Positions 6,617-14,298 of a stretch of DNA of 64,000 nt are shown here, in pieces (the stretch's first letter is position 1; the number at the start of each line of letters is the position of its first letter). The notes under the pieces are model-generated. The model was given only the letters and a program-made list of their open reading frames with translations. It did not search any database and was not told where the DNA came from. The position numbers and the translations under genes are program-made. The stretch covers positions 2,308,290-2,372,289 of the forward strand of contig NZ_KZ614144.1 in the NCBI RefSeq assembly GCF_002884445.1. The letters are read 5' to 3'. The DNA comes from Paenibacillus castaneae. Lineage in GTDB: Bacteria; Bacillota; Bacilli; Paenibacillales; Paenibacillaceae.

Positions 6617-8179
6617 GTGAGAAACAGGAATGGTTATAAGCTTCGCCTTATATTAGGGCTCTTGGTCATTGGCTCCGTCGTTCTAACAGCAGCTGTTGGT
6701 TGTTATTATGCGTGGAAGGCAAATAAAGCCTCATTAATCTCAGGTTATTTGGAAAGCAACTATCAGTATGCTAAGAAGCTGTCTTTGAATACAACTGAAA
6801 TGCTTCAAATCATGTTTAGCAATATAGATGCCATTGCTGCAATGGCGGGGAAAAAGACCATTTCCCAGAATGAAATGAATATATGGTATTACGCAAATGA
6901 GCATTATTTCAATTCCATTATAATGGTGGATGCGAACAACAGGGTACAGGCTGTCAGCTCAAGAAACGGCGGTATGAAGGTGGGTACTGTATTATCCTCA
7001 GTGGCCTCTCGCCAAGCGATCGAGCAGAAGAGGCATCTTATATCGGAGCCTTACTTAGGTGTTACGAACCGTCTTATCGTGCTTGTCTCTGCTCCTATAT
7101 TCGATGATGAAGGATCCTATTTAGGCTTTATTGGAGGATCCATCTATTTAGAAGAGAGCAATGTGCTTAGCAAGATGCTGAATGAGCATTTCTACGGAAA
7201 CGGCTCTTATGTGTATGTGACGGATCAGCTTGGACAACTTCTTTTTCATCCAGACAAAACACGACTTTTAGAAATAATTAAGGATAATGAGGTTTTGAAC
7301 CGCGCTCTCTCCGGACAGAGCGGAGCACAGCAAATTGTTAATTCCAAAGGCAAATCATTTTATGCAGGTTATGCTTATGAGCCTTTAAGCGGATGGGCGA
7401 TTGTGGCGCAGACCCCTACTTCAATTCTAGACAAGCCATTAAAAAAACTAATATTCGATATTTTGCTGAAATCGCTTCCGCTCTTTATTCTCATATTACT
7501 CATAGCATGGCGTGTTTCGGTTCTGATATCCAAGCCCCTTTACGATCTGGCGAGGTTCTCCGAAGAAGCGATTGCGTCAGCGAAAGCGATCCGTTCCGAA
7601 ATCCCGAGAACGAAATCATCTATTTATGAAGTGAGGCAATTGAATGAAAGCATTAATAATCATTTGAAACTATTGAATAAAGAAATCCAATTGGATGGCT
7701 TAACAGGGCTTGCGAATAGGAAGACATTTGATATAACGATAAAGGAGTGGCTGGAGGACGATATCCCATTCGCTCTCATTCTGCTAGATATTGACCATTT
7801 CAAACGGATTAACGACGAACACGGCCATCTTGTTGGGGATGAGGTGCTGAAATACACCGCTTCGCAAATACGTGCTTGCTCCAAAACCGATGATTTATGT
7901 TTTCGCTACGGGGGCGAAGAATTTGGTGTATTGTCACGGTTTAGCGATATTACGGCAGCGACTGCAGCTGCGGAACGATTAAGAGAAAGCTTCGCTGCTA
8001 AGGAAAGTCCCTCTGGCAGCCCGATCTATGTTTCTATTGGAATTTCCAGCTCTCATAAACTAGATTTCGAGGCAATGGATATTATTAGAATGGCAGATAA
8101 AGCACTCTATCAATCTAAAGAAAATGGCAGAAATAGAATAACCGTCTGCATGGACGACAAGATAGGACAGCCGTGTTAG
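6617..8179 (+). CDS. Membrane diguanylate cyclase with extracellular Cache sensor and GGDEF domain
   Basis: This protein of about 520 residues is predicted to make cyclic di-GMP from two GTP. Order: a first membrane segment near residues 10-30, an extracellular dCache-type sensor to about 275 (including GTVLSSVASRQAI and LIVLVSAPIFDDEGSYLGFI), a second membrane segment (LLKSLPLFILILLIAWRVSV), a short linker and a GGDEF domain. Active-site motifs are intact: LDIDHFKRINDEHGHLVGDE and RYGGEEFGVL near residue 434. The allosteric I-site is degenerate, with KTDD where RxxD is usual. The GTG at 6617 is preferred because GAGAGGG lies seven bases upstream and the signal anchor follows directly; an ATG at 6581 is also in frame. 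The sensed ligand is unknown. Confidence 0.88.
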   Translation: MRNRNGYKLRLILGLLVIGSVVLTAAVGCYYAWKANKASLISGYLESNYQYAKKLSLNTTEMLQIMFSNIDAIAAMAGKKTISQNEMNIWYYANEHYFNSIIMVDANNRVQAVSSRNGGMKVGTVLSSVASRQAIEQKRHLISEPYLGVTNRLIVLVSAPIFDDEGSYLGFIGGSIYLEESNVLSKMLNEHFYGNGSYVYVTDQLGQLLFHPDKTRLLEIIKDNEVLNRALSGQSGAQQIVNSKGKSFYAGYAYEPLSGWAIVAQTPTSILDKPLKKLIFDILLKSLPLFILILLIAWRVSVLISKPLYDLARFSEEAIASAKAIRSEIPRTKSSIYEVRQLNESINNHLKLLNKEIQLDGLTGLANRKTFDITIKEWLEDDIPFALILLDIDHFKRINDEHGHLVGDEVLKYTASQIRACSKTDDLCFRYGGEEFGVLSRFSDITAATAAAERLRESFAAKESPSGSPIYVSIGISSSHKLDFEAMDIIRMADKALYQSKENGRNRITVCMDDKIGQPC

Positions 8180-8192
8180 CTGTCCTATTTAT
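8162..8192 (+). terminator. Intrinsic terminator overlapping the diguanylate cyclase stop codon
   Basis: ATAGGACAGC (8162-8171) pairs with GCTGTCCTAT (8179-8188) across a 7-nt loop that contains the TAG stop, followed by TTATGT. The convergent methyltransferase gene ends 13 bases further on. Confidence 0.65.
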
Positions 8193-8204
8193 GTACAATT
8201 GCGG

Positions 8205-8876
8205 TTAAATTTGCGGTTTTGTTAATAAGGCTCGAAAGCAATATAGTCGGCCCCATATGTCGGAATGAATGGCATTTTGGACAAGTATATCATCAAATTC
8301 GTTGGCGAAGGCTAAGCCAGCAGATTCTGCCGATCGTTTCAACTGCTGTAAATCCACGGTTGGATAATCAAAGGTTAGCGCAATTCTGCCGCCGGGCTTC
8401 ACGGTTCTGGCGAATTCCTTCAAACACAAATCCTGATCCACATGATTCAAATGTTCAAGAACGGAAACACAAAAAATAATATCAAATGTATCGTCCTCAT
8501 ATGGGAGGTCAGTTATGCTTGCGTGAGCATAGCGTACCTTGGACCAGCCATTGTGGCTGACGATCGCATGGAGAGCATCCTCTCCAATGTCATTAATGAT
8601 TTCTTGCTGCATCGTATGCCAGGAATTAATGCGTGCATCGAAGTCGCAAGCGTAGACCTCGGCACATACGCCGCCCAAATAAAATTTTAACGGGTGAGAA
8701 ATGCCGCAGGCGGCATCAAGCGCAACATCCTCAGGTGAAACGAGCGTACGGCACCATTCGTATTCATACGGCCGGCTCCACCAAGCCGCAGGTAATGGAT
8801 AAACCATTGTTTCTGTCTTTGGATCCGTTGAGATGAAGAAGCGTGCTTCCTCCGTTCGATTCAATGGACTAGACAT
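8205..8876 (-). CDS. Class I SAM-dependent methyltransferase, substrate unknown
   Basis: This 223-residue enzyme of the Methyltransf_11 type has the SAM-binding motif I ALDAACGISHP, motif II region YACDFDARI, YAHASITDLPYEDDTFDII as motifs III/IV, and CVSVLEHLNHVDQ. These are followed by FARTVKPGGRIALTF, the usual post-I motifs of small-molecule methyltransferases. The N-terminal WWSRPYEYEWC segment may shape the substrate pocket. AGGAGG lies 11 bases before the ATG at 8876; a closer ATG is in another frame and stops after five codons. Nothing in the neighbourhood indicates a substrate. Confidence 0.8.
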   Translation of the reverse strand: MSSPLNRTEEARFFISTDPKTETMVYPLPAAWWSRPYEYEWCRTLVSPEDVALDAACGISHPLKFYLGGVCAEVYACDFDARINSWHTMQQEIINDIGEDALHAIVSHNGWSKVRYAHASITDLPYEDDTFDIIFCVSVLEHLNHVDQDLCLKEFARTVKPGGRIALTFDYPTVDLQQLKRSAESAGLAFANEFDDILVQNAIHSDIWGRLYCFRALLTKPQI

Positions 8877-8896
8877 CGATAATCATTCCTCCTGCC

Positions 8897-8962
8897 GAAA
8901 GTGAAATGTTCAATTATCAGCTTTCTTCATTTCACAAGTTTATGAAGTGAAACGTTGAATAA
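8897..8962. repeat. Direct repeats of AGTGAAAYGTTSAATWA in a divergent promoter region
   Basis: Two related units, GAAAGTGAAATGTTCAATTA (8897-8916) and GAAGTGAAACGTTGAATAA (8944-8962), lie between the divergent methyltransferase and GNAT genes. An inverted copy of the inner GTGAAATG (as CATTTCAC) lies between them. The layout suggests a regulator binding region, but no known family motif is recognised. Confidence 0.4.
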
Positions 8963-8993
8963 GCACTATAGAATGAAAGGGTGTTGTGAAAAA

Positions 8994-9569
8994 ATGGAGC
9001 AGGCATTTTCCTTTCAAAAATTTCCATGTAGAGAGACGAAGCGATTAATATTACGCAAGACGGAGAAGCGGGATCTTCAAGACATATATGAAATGTATGC
9101 GAATGAAGAGGTGGTGAAGCACACGCCTATGGATGCATTCATTACTCGTGAGGATGCTTGGCAGGAAATGATTTGGCATTGGGAAATTTATACTCAGCAA
9201 ATCGGCTTGAGATGGCTCATTGAGGATAAGGAATCAGGCAAGGTGATCGGAAGCTGTGGTTATTTGAACTATTTGAAGGAGCACAGCCGTATTGAAATAG
9301 GCTATGATCTGGCGCCAAGCTTTTGGGGAAGAGGGATTATGTCTGAGGCAGCAGAGGCGGTATTGGATTTTGGATTTAATGATTTGAATGTAAATCGGAT
9401 CGTGGCCAAGGTTGATCCCCGTAACAAAGCGTCTATCCGGCTGCTTTCGAGGCTTGGATTCATGGAAGAGAGCAAATTGAGAGAAAACGTATTCGAAAAG
9501 GAAACATTTTCCGACCTTTATTTATATTCGCTGCTGCGCAGTGATTACATGGATCGTTATCCGGACTGA
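8994..9569 (+). CDS. GNAT N-acetyltransferase, RimJ/RimL type
   Basis: This protein of about 191 residues is in the Acetyltransf_3 branch, which uses acetyl-CoA to acetylate an amine, commonly a protein N terminus or a small molecule. It opens with ETKRLILRKTEKRDLQDIYEMY, the RimJ/RimL signature. It has IGSCGYLNY, IEIGYDLAPSFWGRGIMSEA (the acetyl-CoA-binding Q/RxxGxG/A loop region is WGRGIMSEA) and RIVAKVDPRNKASIRLLSRLGF. The start at 8994 (MEQAFSF) follows an AAAGGGTG; in-frame ATGs at 8955 and 8973 lack good ribosome binding sites. Substrate unknown. It is transcribed away from the methyltransferase and shares with it a repeat-bearing control region. Confidence 0.82.
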   Translation: MEQAFSFQKFPCRETKRLILRKTEKRDLQDIYEMYANEEVVKHTPMDAFITREDAWQEMIWHWEIYTQQIGLRWLIEDKESGKVIGSCGYLNYLKEHSRIEIGYDLAPSFWGRGIMSEAAEAVLDFGFNDLNVNRIVAKVDPRNKASIRLLSRLGFMEESKLRENVFEKETFSDLYLYSLLRSDYMDRYPD

Positions 9570-9689
9570 TTAGAATCGTCATGCAGTAATAATGCTCCTT
9601 TCAGAAAATAAAAATTCAGCATATAATAAAATAGTGTAAAACAAAGCATATGGATTACAAAATTAAATAAGACTCTGGAGGAATCAATC

Positions 9690-9923
9690 ATGGCGATAAG
9701 CAAGTCTAAGAAAGCAAGGCTGAAGCTGGAGAAGCAAGGGAAAATAGCGCCGGATGCGCTGCGAGGCAGCTGGCAGGGCGTCAATCCAATAATCAAACGC
9801 ACACCGACTTTGCAGGAGAAGCAGATGAAGCTAAATAGAAAACACCGAAGGAATCACGCGAATTATAGCGATGGTTCCTTTTGCATGTTAAAGGCGACAA
9901 AAACACAAACGCTGATCGGTTAA
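9690..9923 (+). CDS. Small basic hypothetical protein (77 residues)
   Basis: The product is unrecognised but very likely real: GGAGG lies eight bases before the ATG, the codons are unremarkable, and the protein is strongly basic with lysine/arginine clusters at both ends of the main segment (MAISKSKKARLKLEKQGK and KLNRKHRRN). The central DALRGSWQGVNPIIKRTPTL looks like a conserved short motif. The composition suggests binding to nucleic acid or ribosomes, which is inference only. It stands alone, with a 119-bp gap before it and the ABC exporter genes after it. Confidence 0.6.
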   Translation: MAISKSKKARLKLEKQGKIAPDALRGSWQGVNPIIKRTPTLQEKQMKLNRKHRRNHANYSDGSFCMLKATKTQTLIG

Positions 9924-10000
9924 GCACCCTTTGAATCACATAAATTCCCTGTGGTAGAATAAGTAGGTAACCAATGAAAGATGAGCGGAGATGATGGCAT

Positions 10001-11728
10001 CTGTTAAAACTGTTTCGTGACCTAAGAACGTACTGGATAATGATCGCTTTTGTATTTTTACTTGTGTTTTTGCAATCATTATCTGAGCTTTATCTACCAA
10101 CGCTGATGGCGGACATCGTGAACATCGGAATTGGTAAAGGCGATACGAACTACATTGTAAAGATCGGCGGGCTGATGCTGCTAATTACCGCTGCGAGCGT
10201 GGTGTTCTCAATAGCCGCAAGCTATTACTCCTCGACCATTGCAGCAGGCTTCGGCAAACGGATTCGCAGGAAGCTTTTTAATCATGTAGAGCATTTCTCC
10301 CTGAACGAATTTGATAAGATCGGAACAGCATCGCTCATAACGCGTACGACTAATGATGTAACACAGGTGCAGCAGGTGCTTATCATGATGCTTCGAATGA
10401 TGGTAATGGCACCTATGATGTGCATTGGCGGCATTATTATGGCCGTTTCTAAGGATGCTACGCTGTCGCTGGTTTTCGTCGTTGTTATTCCAGTACTCGC
10501 TGCGACGATTATTTTTATCGGGTCGAAGGGTGTCGTGTTGTTCAAAGCGATGCAGATTAAGGTGGATAAGCTTAATTTGGTGCTTCGCGAGAACTTAACG
10601 GGCATTCGTGTCATTCGCTCCTTCAATCGAACCGGCTTTGAACAACGCCGCTTCGATGCGACGAATAAGGATTTGACCCAAACCGCTATTAAGGTTAACA
10701 AAGTAATGGCATTTATGATGCCGATAATGATGCTTATTTTGAATTTATCGAGTGTAGCCATTTTATGGTTCGGCAGCATTCGTATCGGTAATGAGGATAT
10801 GCAAATTGGCGATTTAATGGCTTTTCTTCAATATGCAATGCAGATTCTGTTTTCGCTTATAATGGTAGCCATGATGTTCATTATGGTGCCTCGTGCATCT
10901 GTATCAGCTGTTCGTATTAATGAGGTGATTGAGATGAAGCCGGATATTGTGGATGCGGAGGAGACTAGCGGGCTGGCAGCGGGAAGCGGCTTTGTTGAGT
11001 TTCGCGAAGTTACTTTTAGTTATCCGGGTGCGGAGAAGCCGGCATTGTCAGCTATTTCGTTTACGGCTATGAATGGTGAAACAACTGCGATTATTGGTGG
11101 AACTGGCTCCGGGAAATCGACTCTCGTCAATCTTATTCCAAGGTTCTATGATATTCAGTCTGGAAGCGTGCTTATTAATGACGTAGATGTAAGGAACCTA
11201 TCGCAGCAAAGCTTGAGGGAGAAGATCGGCTATGTGCCGCAGCAGGCGGTATTATTTACAGGCACAATCAGTGAAAATATCCGATATGGCAAGGAAGATG
11301 CCACGGAGGAGGAGATCAGCCATGCGGCAGAAGTCGCGCAGGCTGCTTCGTTTATTTCTGAGATGCTGGATGGTTATCAATCGATCATCGCTCAGGGCGG
11401 GACGAATGTGTCCGGCGGCCAGAAGCAGCGGCTGTCGATCGCTCGAGCACTTGTGCGACAAGCAGATATTTATATTTTTGACGATAGCTTCTCCGCACTT
11501 GATTTGAAGACGGATGCATTATTGCGGGCGGCTTTGAAGGAAGAGACGAAGCAATCAGCAGTCATTATCGTGGCGCAGCGCGTCAGCACAGTTATTCATG
11601 CCGATAAAATCATCGTGCTTGATGAAGGCGAGATTGCGGGTATGGGCACTCATAGTGAATTAATGCAATCCTGCAGCGTCTATCGTGAAATTGTATCGTC
11701 ACAGCTGTCTGAGGAGGAGATCGCATGA
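10001..11728 (+). CDS. ABC exporter subunit 1 (heterodimer, degenerate catalytic site), probable CTG start
   Basis: This is a half-transporter of about 575 residues: six membrane segments, then a nucleotide-binding domain with Walker A GGTGSGKST near 366, signature VSGGQKQRLSIARAL and Walker B IYIFDD near 490. The Walker B catalytic Glu is replaced by Asp and the switch His by Gln (IIVAQRVSTV). These are the hallmarks of the degenerate-site partner in a heterodimeric multidrug-type exporter. The first ATG (10040) would remove the N-terminal elbow helix. An in-frame CTG at 10001 gives MLKLFRDLRTYW, which has the form usual for this family, with GGAG ten bases upstream, so CTG initiation is proposed. 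It overlaps subunit 2 by four bases. The substrate is unknown. Confidence 0.87.
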   Translation: MLKLFRDLRTYWIMIAFVFLLVFLQSLSELYLPTLMADIVNIGIGKGDTNYIVKIGGLMLLITAASVVFSIAASYYSSTIAAGFGKRIRRKLFNHVEHFSLNEFDKIGTASLITRTTNDVTQVQQVLIMMLRMMVMAPMMCIGGIIMAVSKDATLSLVFVVVIPVLAATIIFIGSKGVVLFKAMQIKVDKLNLVLRENLTGIRVIRSFNRTGFEQRRFDATNKDLTQTAIKVNKVMAFMMPIMMLILNLSSVAILWFGSIRIGNEDMQIGDLMAFLQYAMQILFSLIMVAMMFIMVPRASVSAVRINEVIEMKPDIVDAEETSGLAAGSGFVEFREVTFSYPGAEKPALSAISFTAMNGETTAIIGGTGSGKSTLVNLIPRFYDIQSGSVLINDVDVRNLSQQSLREKIGYVPQQAVLFTGTISENIRYGKEDATEEEISHAAEVAQAASFISEMLDGYQSIIAQGGTNVSGGQKQRLSIARALVRQADIYIFDDSFSALDLKTDALLRAALKEETKQSAVIIVAQRVSTVIHADKIIVLDEGEIAGMGTHSELMQSCSVYREIVSSQLSEEEIA

Positions 11729-13605
11729 GTGAGCGTCCACATGATAAAAGGCCGCAGGGCATGGGTCCAAGACCCGGCTTCGGTCCTCCTGGCGGCGGGC
11801 CGATGGGTGCGCTCGGGATGCCTGTGCAGAAGGCAAAGGATTTCAAAGGAACGCTTCGACGCTTGTTGGCTTATTTAAAGCCGTATCGGATGAAGCTGAT
11901 CATTGTGCTGTTGATGGCCGTATTAAGTACGGTGTTCTCGATCGTCAGTCCCAAGCTGATGGGGAACGCGACGACGGAAATTTATGAAGGCATTGTAGGC
12001 AGCGGCATCAATTTTGATGCTATTATGCGCATTGTGTTTATTCTGATTGGATTGTATTTGCTTAGCTCGCTATTTAATTATGTGCAGCAATACGTCATGG
12101 CAGGTGTAGCTCAAAATACGGTCTACGAGCTTCGCAATCAGGTGAATCATAAGCTGGCACGGCTGCCGCTGTCATTTTTCGATTCTCGCACACACGGTGA
12201 AATATTGAGCAGAACCGTTAATGATGTTGATAACATTAGCAATACGCTGCAGCAAAGCTTAACACAGCTTATTACTTCTATTGTTACGCTGGTCGGAGTG
12301 ATCATTATGATGCTGACGATTAGCCCTCTATTGACCGTTATTCTGTTAGTTACACTGCCGCTTAGTTTTGTTGTAATCAAGGCGATAGCGTCAAGGTCGC
12401 AGGGCTACTTCAAGTCGCAGCAAGCTGAGCTTGGGAAGCTGAACGGCCATGTTGAGGAAATGTATACAGGCCACAAAATCATTAAAGCGTTTGGGCATGA
12501 GCGTAAATCGGTTGATGCGTTTGACGAAATTAATGATCGGCTTTATCATTCCGGACGCAAGGCGCAATTCATTACTGGCATAATGATGCCCTTGATGGGA
12601 TTCATCGGAAATATTGGTTATGTGCTGATTAGCGTTGTCGGCGGTATTCTCGTCACTCGACATGCGATCAAGATTGGTGATATTCAAGCATTCATTCAAT
12701 ACGCGCGGCAATTCTCGCAGCCGCTGACGCAGACAGCGAATATAGCGAATATTATTCAGTCAACGATCGCATCAGCAGAGCGAGTATTCGAGCTGCTCGA
12801 CGAGAAAGAAGAATCTGAGGAACCAAGCGCAAGGGATGCGGCTGTACTAGCATCGCCTCAGGGCAATGTCCAGTTCCAACATGTGAAGTTCGGCTATAAG
12901 GAGGACGTCACGCTTATAACAGACATGAATATTGATGTAAAGCAGGGACAAATGGTCGCCATTGTAGGACCTACGGGCGCAGGGAAGACGACTCTTGTCA
13001 ATTTGTTAATGCGCTTCTATGAGATTAGAGAGGGCAGTATTACAATAGACGGAGTCAATATTACAGATTTGCGCAGAGGTGATTTGCGTATGCTGTTCGG
13101 CATGGTGCTGCAGGACACTTGGCTGTTCAACGGCACAATCCGAGATAATATTGCATACGGACGCGAGGGAGCAAGCGAAGCGGATATTATCGAGGCTGCG
13201 CAAGCAGCGCATGCGGACCATTTTATACGAACGCTTCCCGAAGGCTATGCTACCATTCTGAATGAAGAAGCTTCGAACATTTCACAAGGGCAGAAACAGC
13301 TGCTTACGATTGCGCGCGCCATTCTTGCCGATCCTGCCATTCTTATTCTGGATGAGGCGACAAGCAGCGTCGACACGCGGACAGAAGCACAAATACAGAA
13401 AGCAATGAGCAAATTGATGGAAGGACGAACAAGCTTTGTGATTGCTCACAGACTGTCTACGATTAAGGATGCCGATATGATTCTCGTTATGAATCATGGT
13501 GATGTAATCGAGAAAGGCAGCCACGAGGAATTGCTTGCTGCCGGAGGCTTCTACGCAGATTTATATAATAGTCAGTTTTCCGATGAGCCAGACTCGGTCG
13601 CTTGA
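11725..13605 (+). CDS. ABC exporter subunit 2 (heterodimer, consensus catalytic residues)
   Basis: This 626-residue half-transporter pairs with the preceding gene. An unusual Gly/Pro-rich N-terminal tail (PGFGPPGGGPMGALGMP) precedes the membrane domain. The nucleotide-binding domain has Walker A GPTGAGKTT near 415, Walker B ILILDEATSSVD near 540 with the catalytic Glu present, and the switch His in FVIAHRLSTI. Its signature is degenerate (ISQGQKQLLTIARAI, SQGQ for SGGQ). Joined with subunit 1, whose Walker B and switch are degenerate, this predicts one active and one inactive ATP site, as in TM287/288- and BmrCD-like exporters. Start ATG overlaps the upstream TGA; GAGGAG lies just before. Drug or lipid export is possible; the substrate is not evident. 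Confidence 0.9.
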   Translation: MSERPHDKRPQGMGPRPGFGPPGGGPMGALGMPVQKAKDFKGTLRRLLAYLKPYRMKLIIVLLMAVLSTVFSIVSPKLMGNATTEIYEGIVGSGINFDAIMRIVFILIGLYLLSSLFNYVQQYVMAGVAQNTVYELRNQVNHKLARLPLSFFDSRTHGEILSRTVNDVDNISNTLQQSLTQLITSIVTLVGVIIMMLTISPLLTVILLVTLPLSFVVIKAIASRSQGYFKSQQAELGKLNGHVEEMYTGHKIIKAFGHERKSVDAFDEINDRLYHSGRKAQFITGIMMPLMGFIGNIGYVLISVVGGILVTRHAIKIGDIQAFIQYARQFSQPLTQTANIANIIQSTIASAERVFELLDEKEESEEPSARDAAVLASPQGNVQFQHVKFGYKEDVTLITDMNIDVKQGQMVAIVGPTGAGKTTLVNLLMRFYEIREGSITIDGVNITDLRRGDLRMLFGMVLQDTWLFNGTIRDNIAYGREGASEADIIEAAQAAHADHFIRTLPEGYATILNEEASNISQGQKQLLTIARAILADPAILILDEATSSVDTRTEAQIQKAMSKLMEGRTSFVIAHRLSTIKDADMILVMNHGDVIEKGSHEELLAAGGFYADLYNSQFSDEPDSVA

Positions 13606-13647
13606 TGCTGGAGTGAAGGAGCTTCGCTTATAATCTTTATGGAAACA

Positions 13648-13690
13648 GGGGATGTTCCTCAAGTAGATAATCTACTTGAGGGACATCCCC
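13648..13690. terminator. Long palindrome after the ABC operon, possible terminator
   Basis: GGGGATGT-CCTCAAGTAGAT pairs with ATCTACTTGAGG-ACATCCCC through about 20 bp with one T/G mismatch and almost no loop. It starts 43 bp after the exporter stop. The following CTTCATTATATTC is only weakly T-rich, so it may be a terminator or a palindromic repeat element. Confidence 0.5.
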
Positions 13691-13754
13691 CTTCATTATA
13701 TTCAGTACTCGGTTTTACGGGGAGCGAATAGTTACGATCTGACTTGGGAAAAAG

Positions 13755-13817
13755 CATGCAATAATGCATGCACTAGCTAACCTAGCTAACCTAGCTAACC
13801 TAGCTAACCTAGCTAAC
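13755..13817. repeat. GCATGCA palindrome followed by five tandem copies of CTAGCTAAC
   Basis: A 7-bp inverted repeat GCATGCA-ATAA-TGCATGC (13755-13772) is followed immediately by five perfect tandem copies of the 9-mer CTAGCTAAC (13773-13817). The unit itself contains the self-complementary CTAG and AGCT. This is a microsatellite-like array likely to vary in copy number by slippage. No coding frame covers it. Confidence 0.9.
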
Positions 13818-13819
13818 TG

Positions 13820-14010
13820 CAAAAGCTACAGCTAATTTTACCCTCAAATGCTTTTTTGGTTTATTTAAATGGAAAAGCTGCAGTTAATCTCGTGCTGAAC
13901 CCCGAATTATATGGATAATCACCGAATTAGATGCAGATTTTACAGGTAGACCTTGGACACAAGTCTCAATAGCAAAGTTAGCTGTATGATATCCATTTAA
14001 TTGTTACGAC
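13820..14010. repeat. Degenerate intergenic repeat with AAAAGCTACAGCTAAT-like units
   Basis: Two direct units, GCAAAAGCTACAGCTAATTT (from 13820) and GGAAAAGCTGCAGTTAATCT (from 13871), and an inverted third one near 13976-14003 (TTAGCTGTATGATATCCATT) share an AGCTRCAGYTAA core. The second and third also share the flanking AAATGGA. No coding frame is visible. It looks like a decayed dispersed intergenic repeat; it fills the stretch between the tandem array and the gene remnant. Confidence 0.45.
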
Positions 14011-14060
14011 CTTAACCGGAAAGTTTCCTGTTTCTTCTCATTATTTACATTTTAATCTAA

Positions 14061-14213
14061 TCAGCTGCCTATTTCGTAGAATACTACCAGTTCCTTAGCT
14101 GCGCTGGGGACAACCTTCAATATCTCTATGGGCGAATCGGTTTGCCGTTGCCGGAGCGGCTGCGCAAAATAATCGAAGTGCTGAAGAATAAGAATGAGGG
14201 TACGAACAAGTAA
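14061..14213 (+). pseudogene. 3' remnant of an unidentified gene
   Basis: Fifty codons with protein-like composition run from just after a TAA at 14058 to a TAA at 14211 and include GDNLQYLYGRIGLPLPERLR followed by a Lys-rich helix. There is no start codon in the frame and no ribosome binding site, and it sits among repeats, so it is best read as the tail of a gene whose 5' part has been lost. The parent family is not recognised. Confidence 0.4.
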
Positions 14214-14236
14214 AATTTAACAGCACGTAATTTCCC

Positions 14237-14266
14237 TTGCATGAAATAACTTTTCCTCGCTATAAT
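14237..14266 (+). promoter_or_regulatory. Sigma-A promoter of the SOS-box gene
   Basis: TTGCAT (14237-14242), an 18-bp spacer and a perfect TATAAT (14261-14266). The LexA box begins directly after the -10 hexamer, covering the expected transcription start. Confidence 0.75.
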
Positions 14267-14282
14267 AAGAACATACGTTCTT
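14267..14282. promoter_or_regulatory. lexA box: LexA (DinR) SOS box
   Basis: AAGAACATACGTTCTT is a palindrome containing GAAC-ATAC-GTTC, matching the Gram-positive LexA consensus CGAACRNRYGTTCG at all inner positions; only the outermost C and G are changed (to A and T, still complementary). It lies between the -10 box and the ribosome binding site, where LexA would block transcription until DNA damage. Confidence 0.85.
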
Positions 14283-14298
14283 GTGTGGAGGGGTGGCA

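Noticed and set aside
10282..10779. 165-codon minus-strand frame inside the ABC exporter gene
   Set aside because: It is antisense to strongly conserved membrane-domain coding sequence, with low-complexity composition and no ribosome binding site.
13605..14298. CRISPR-like array at the CTAGCTAAC repeats
   Set aside because: The repeats are 9 bp and strictly contiguous with no spacers, so this is a tandem repeat, not a CRISPR.
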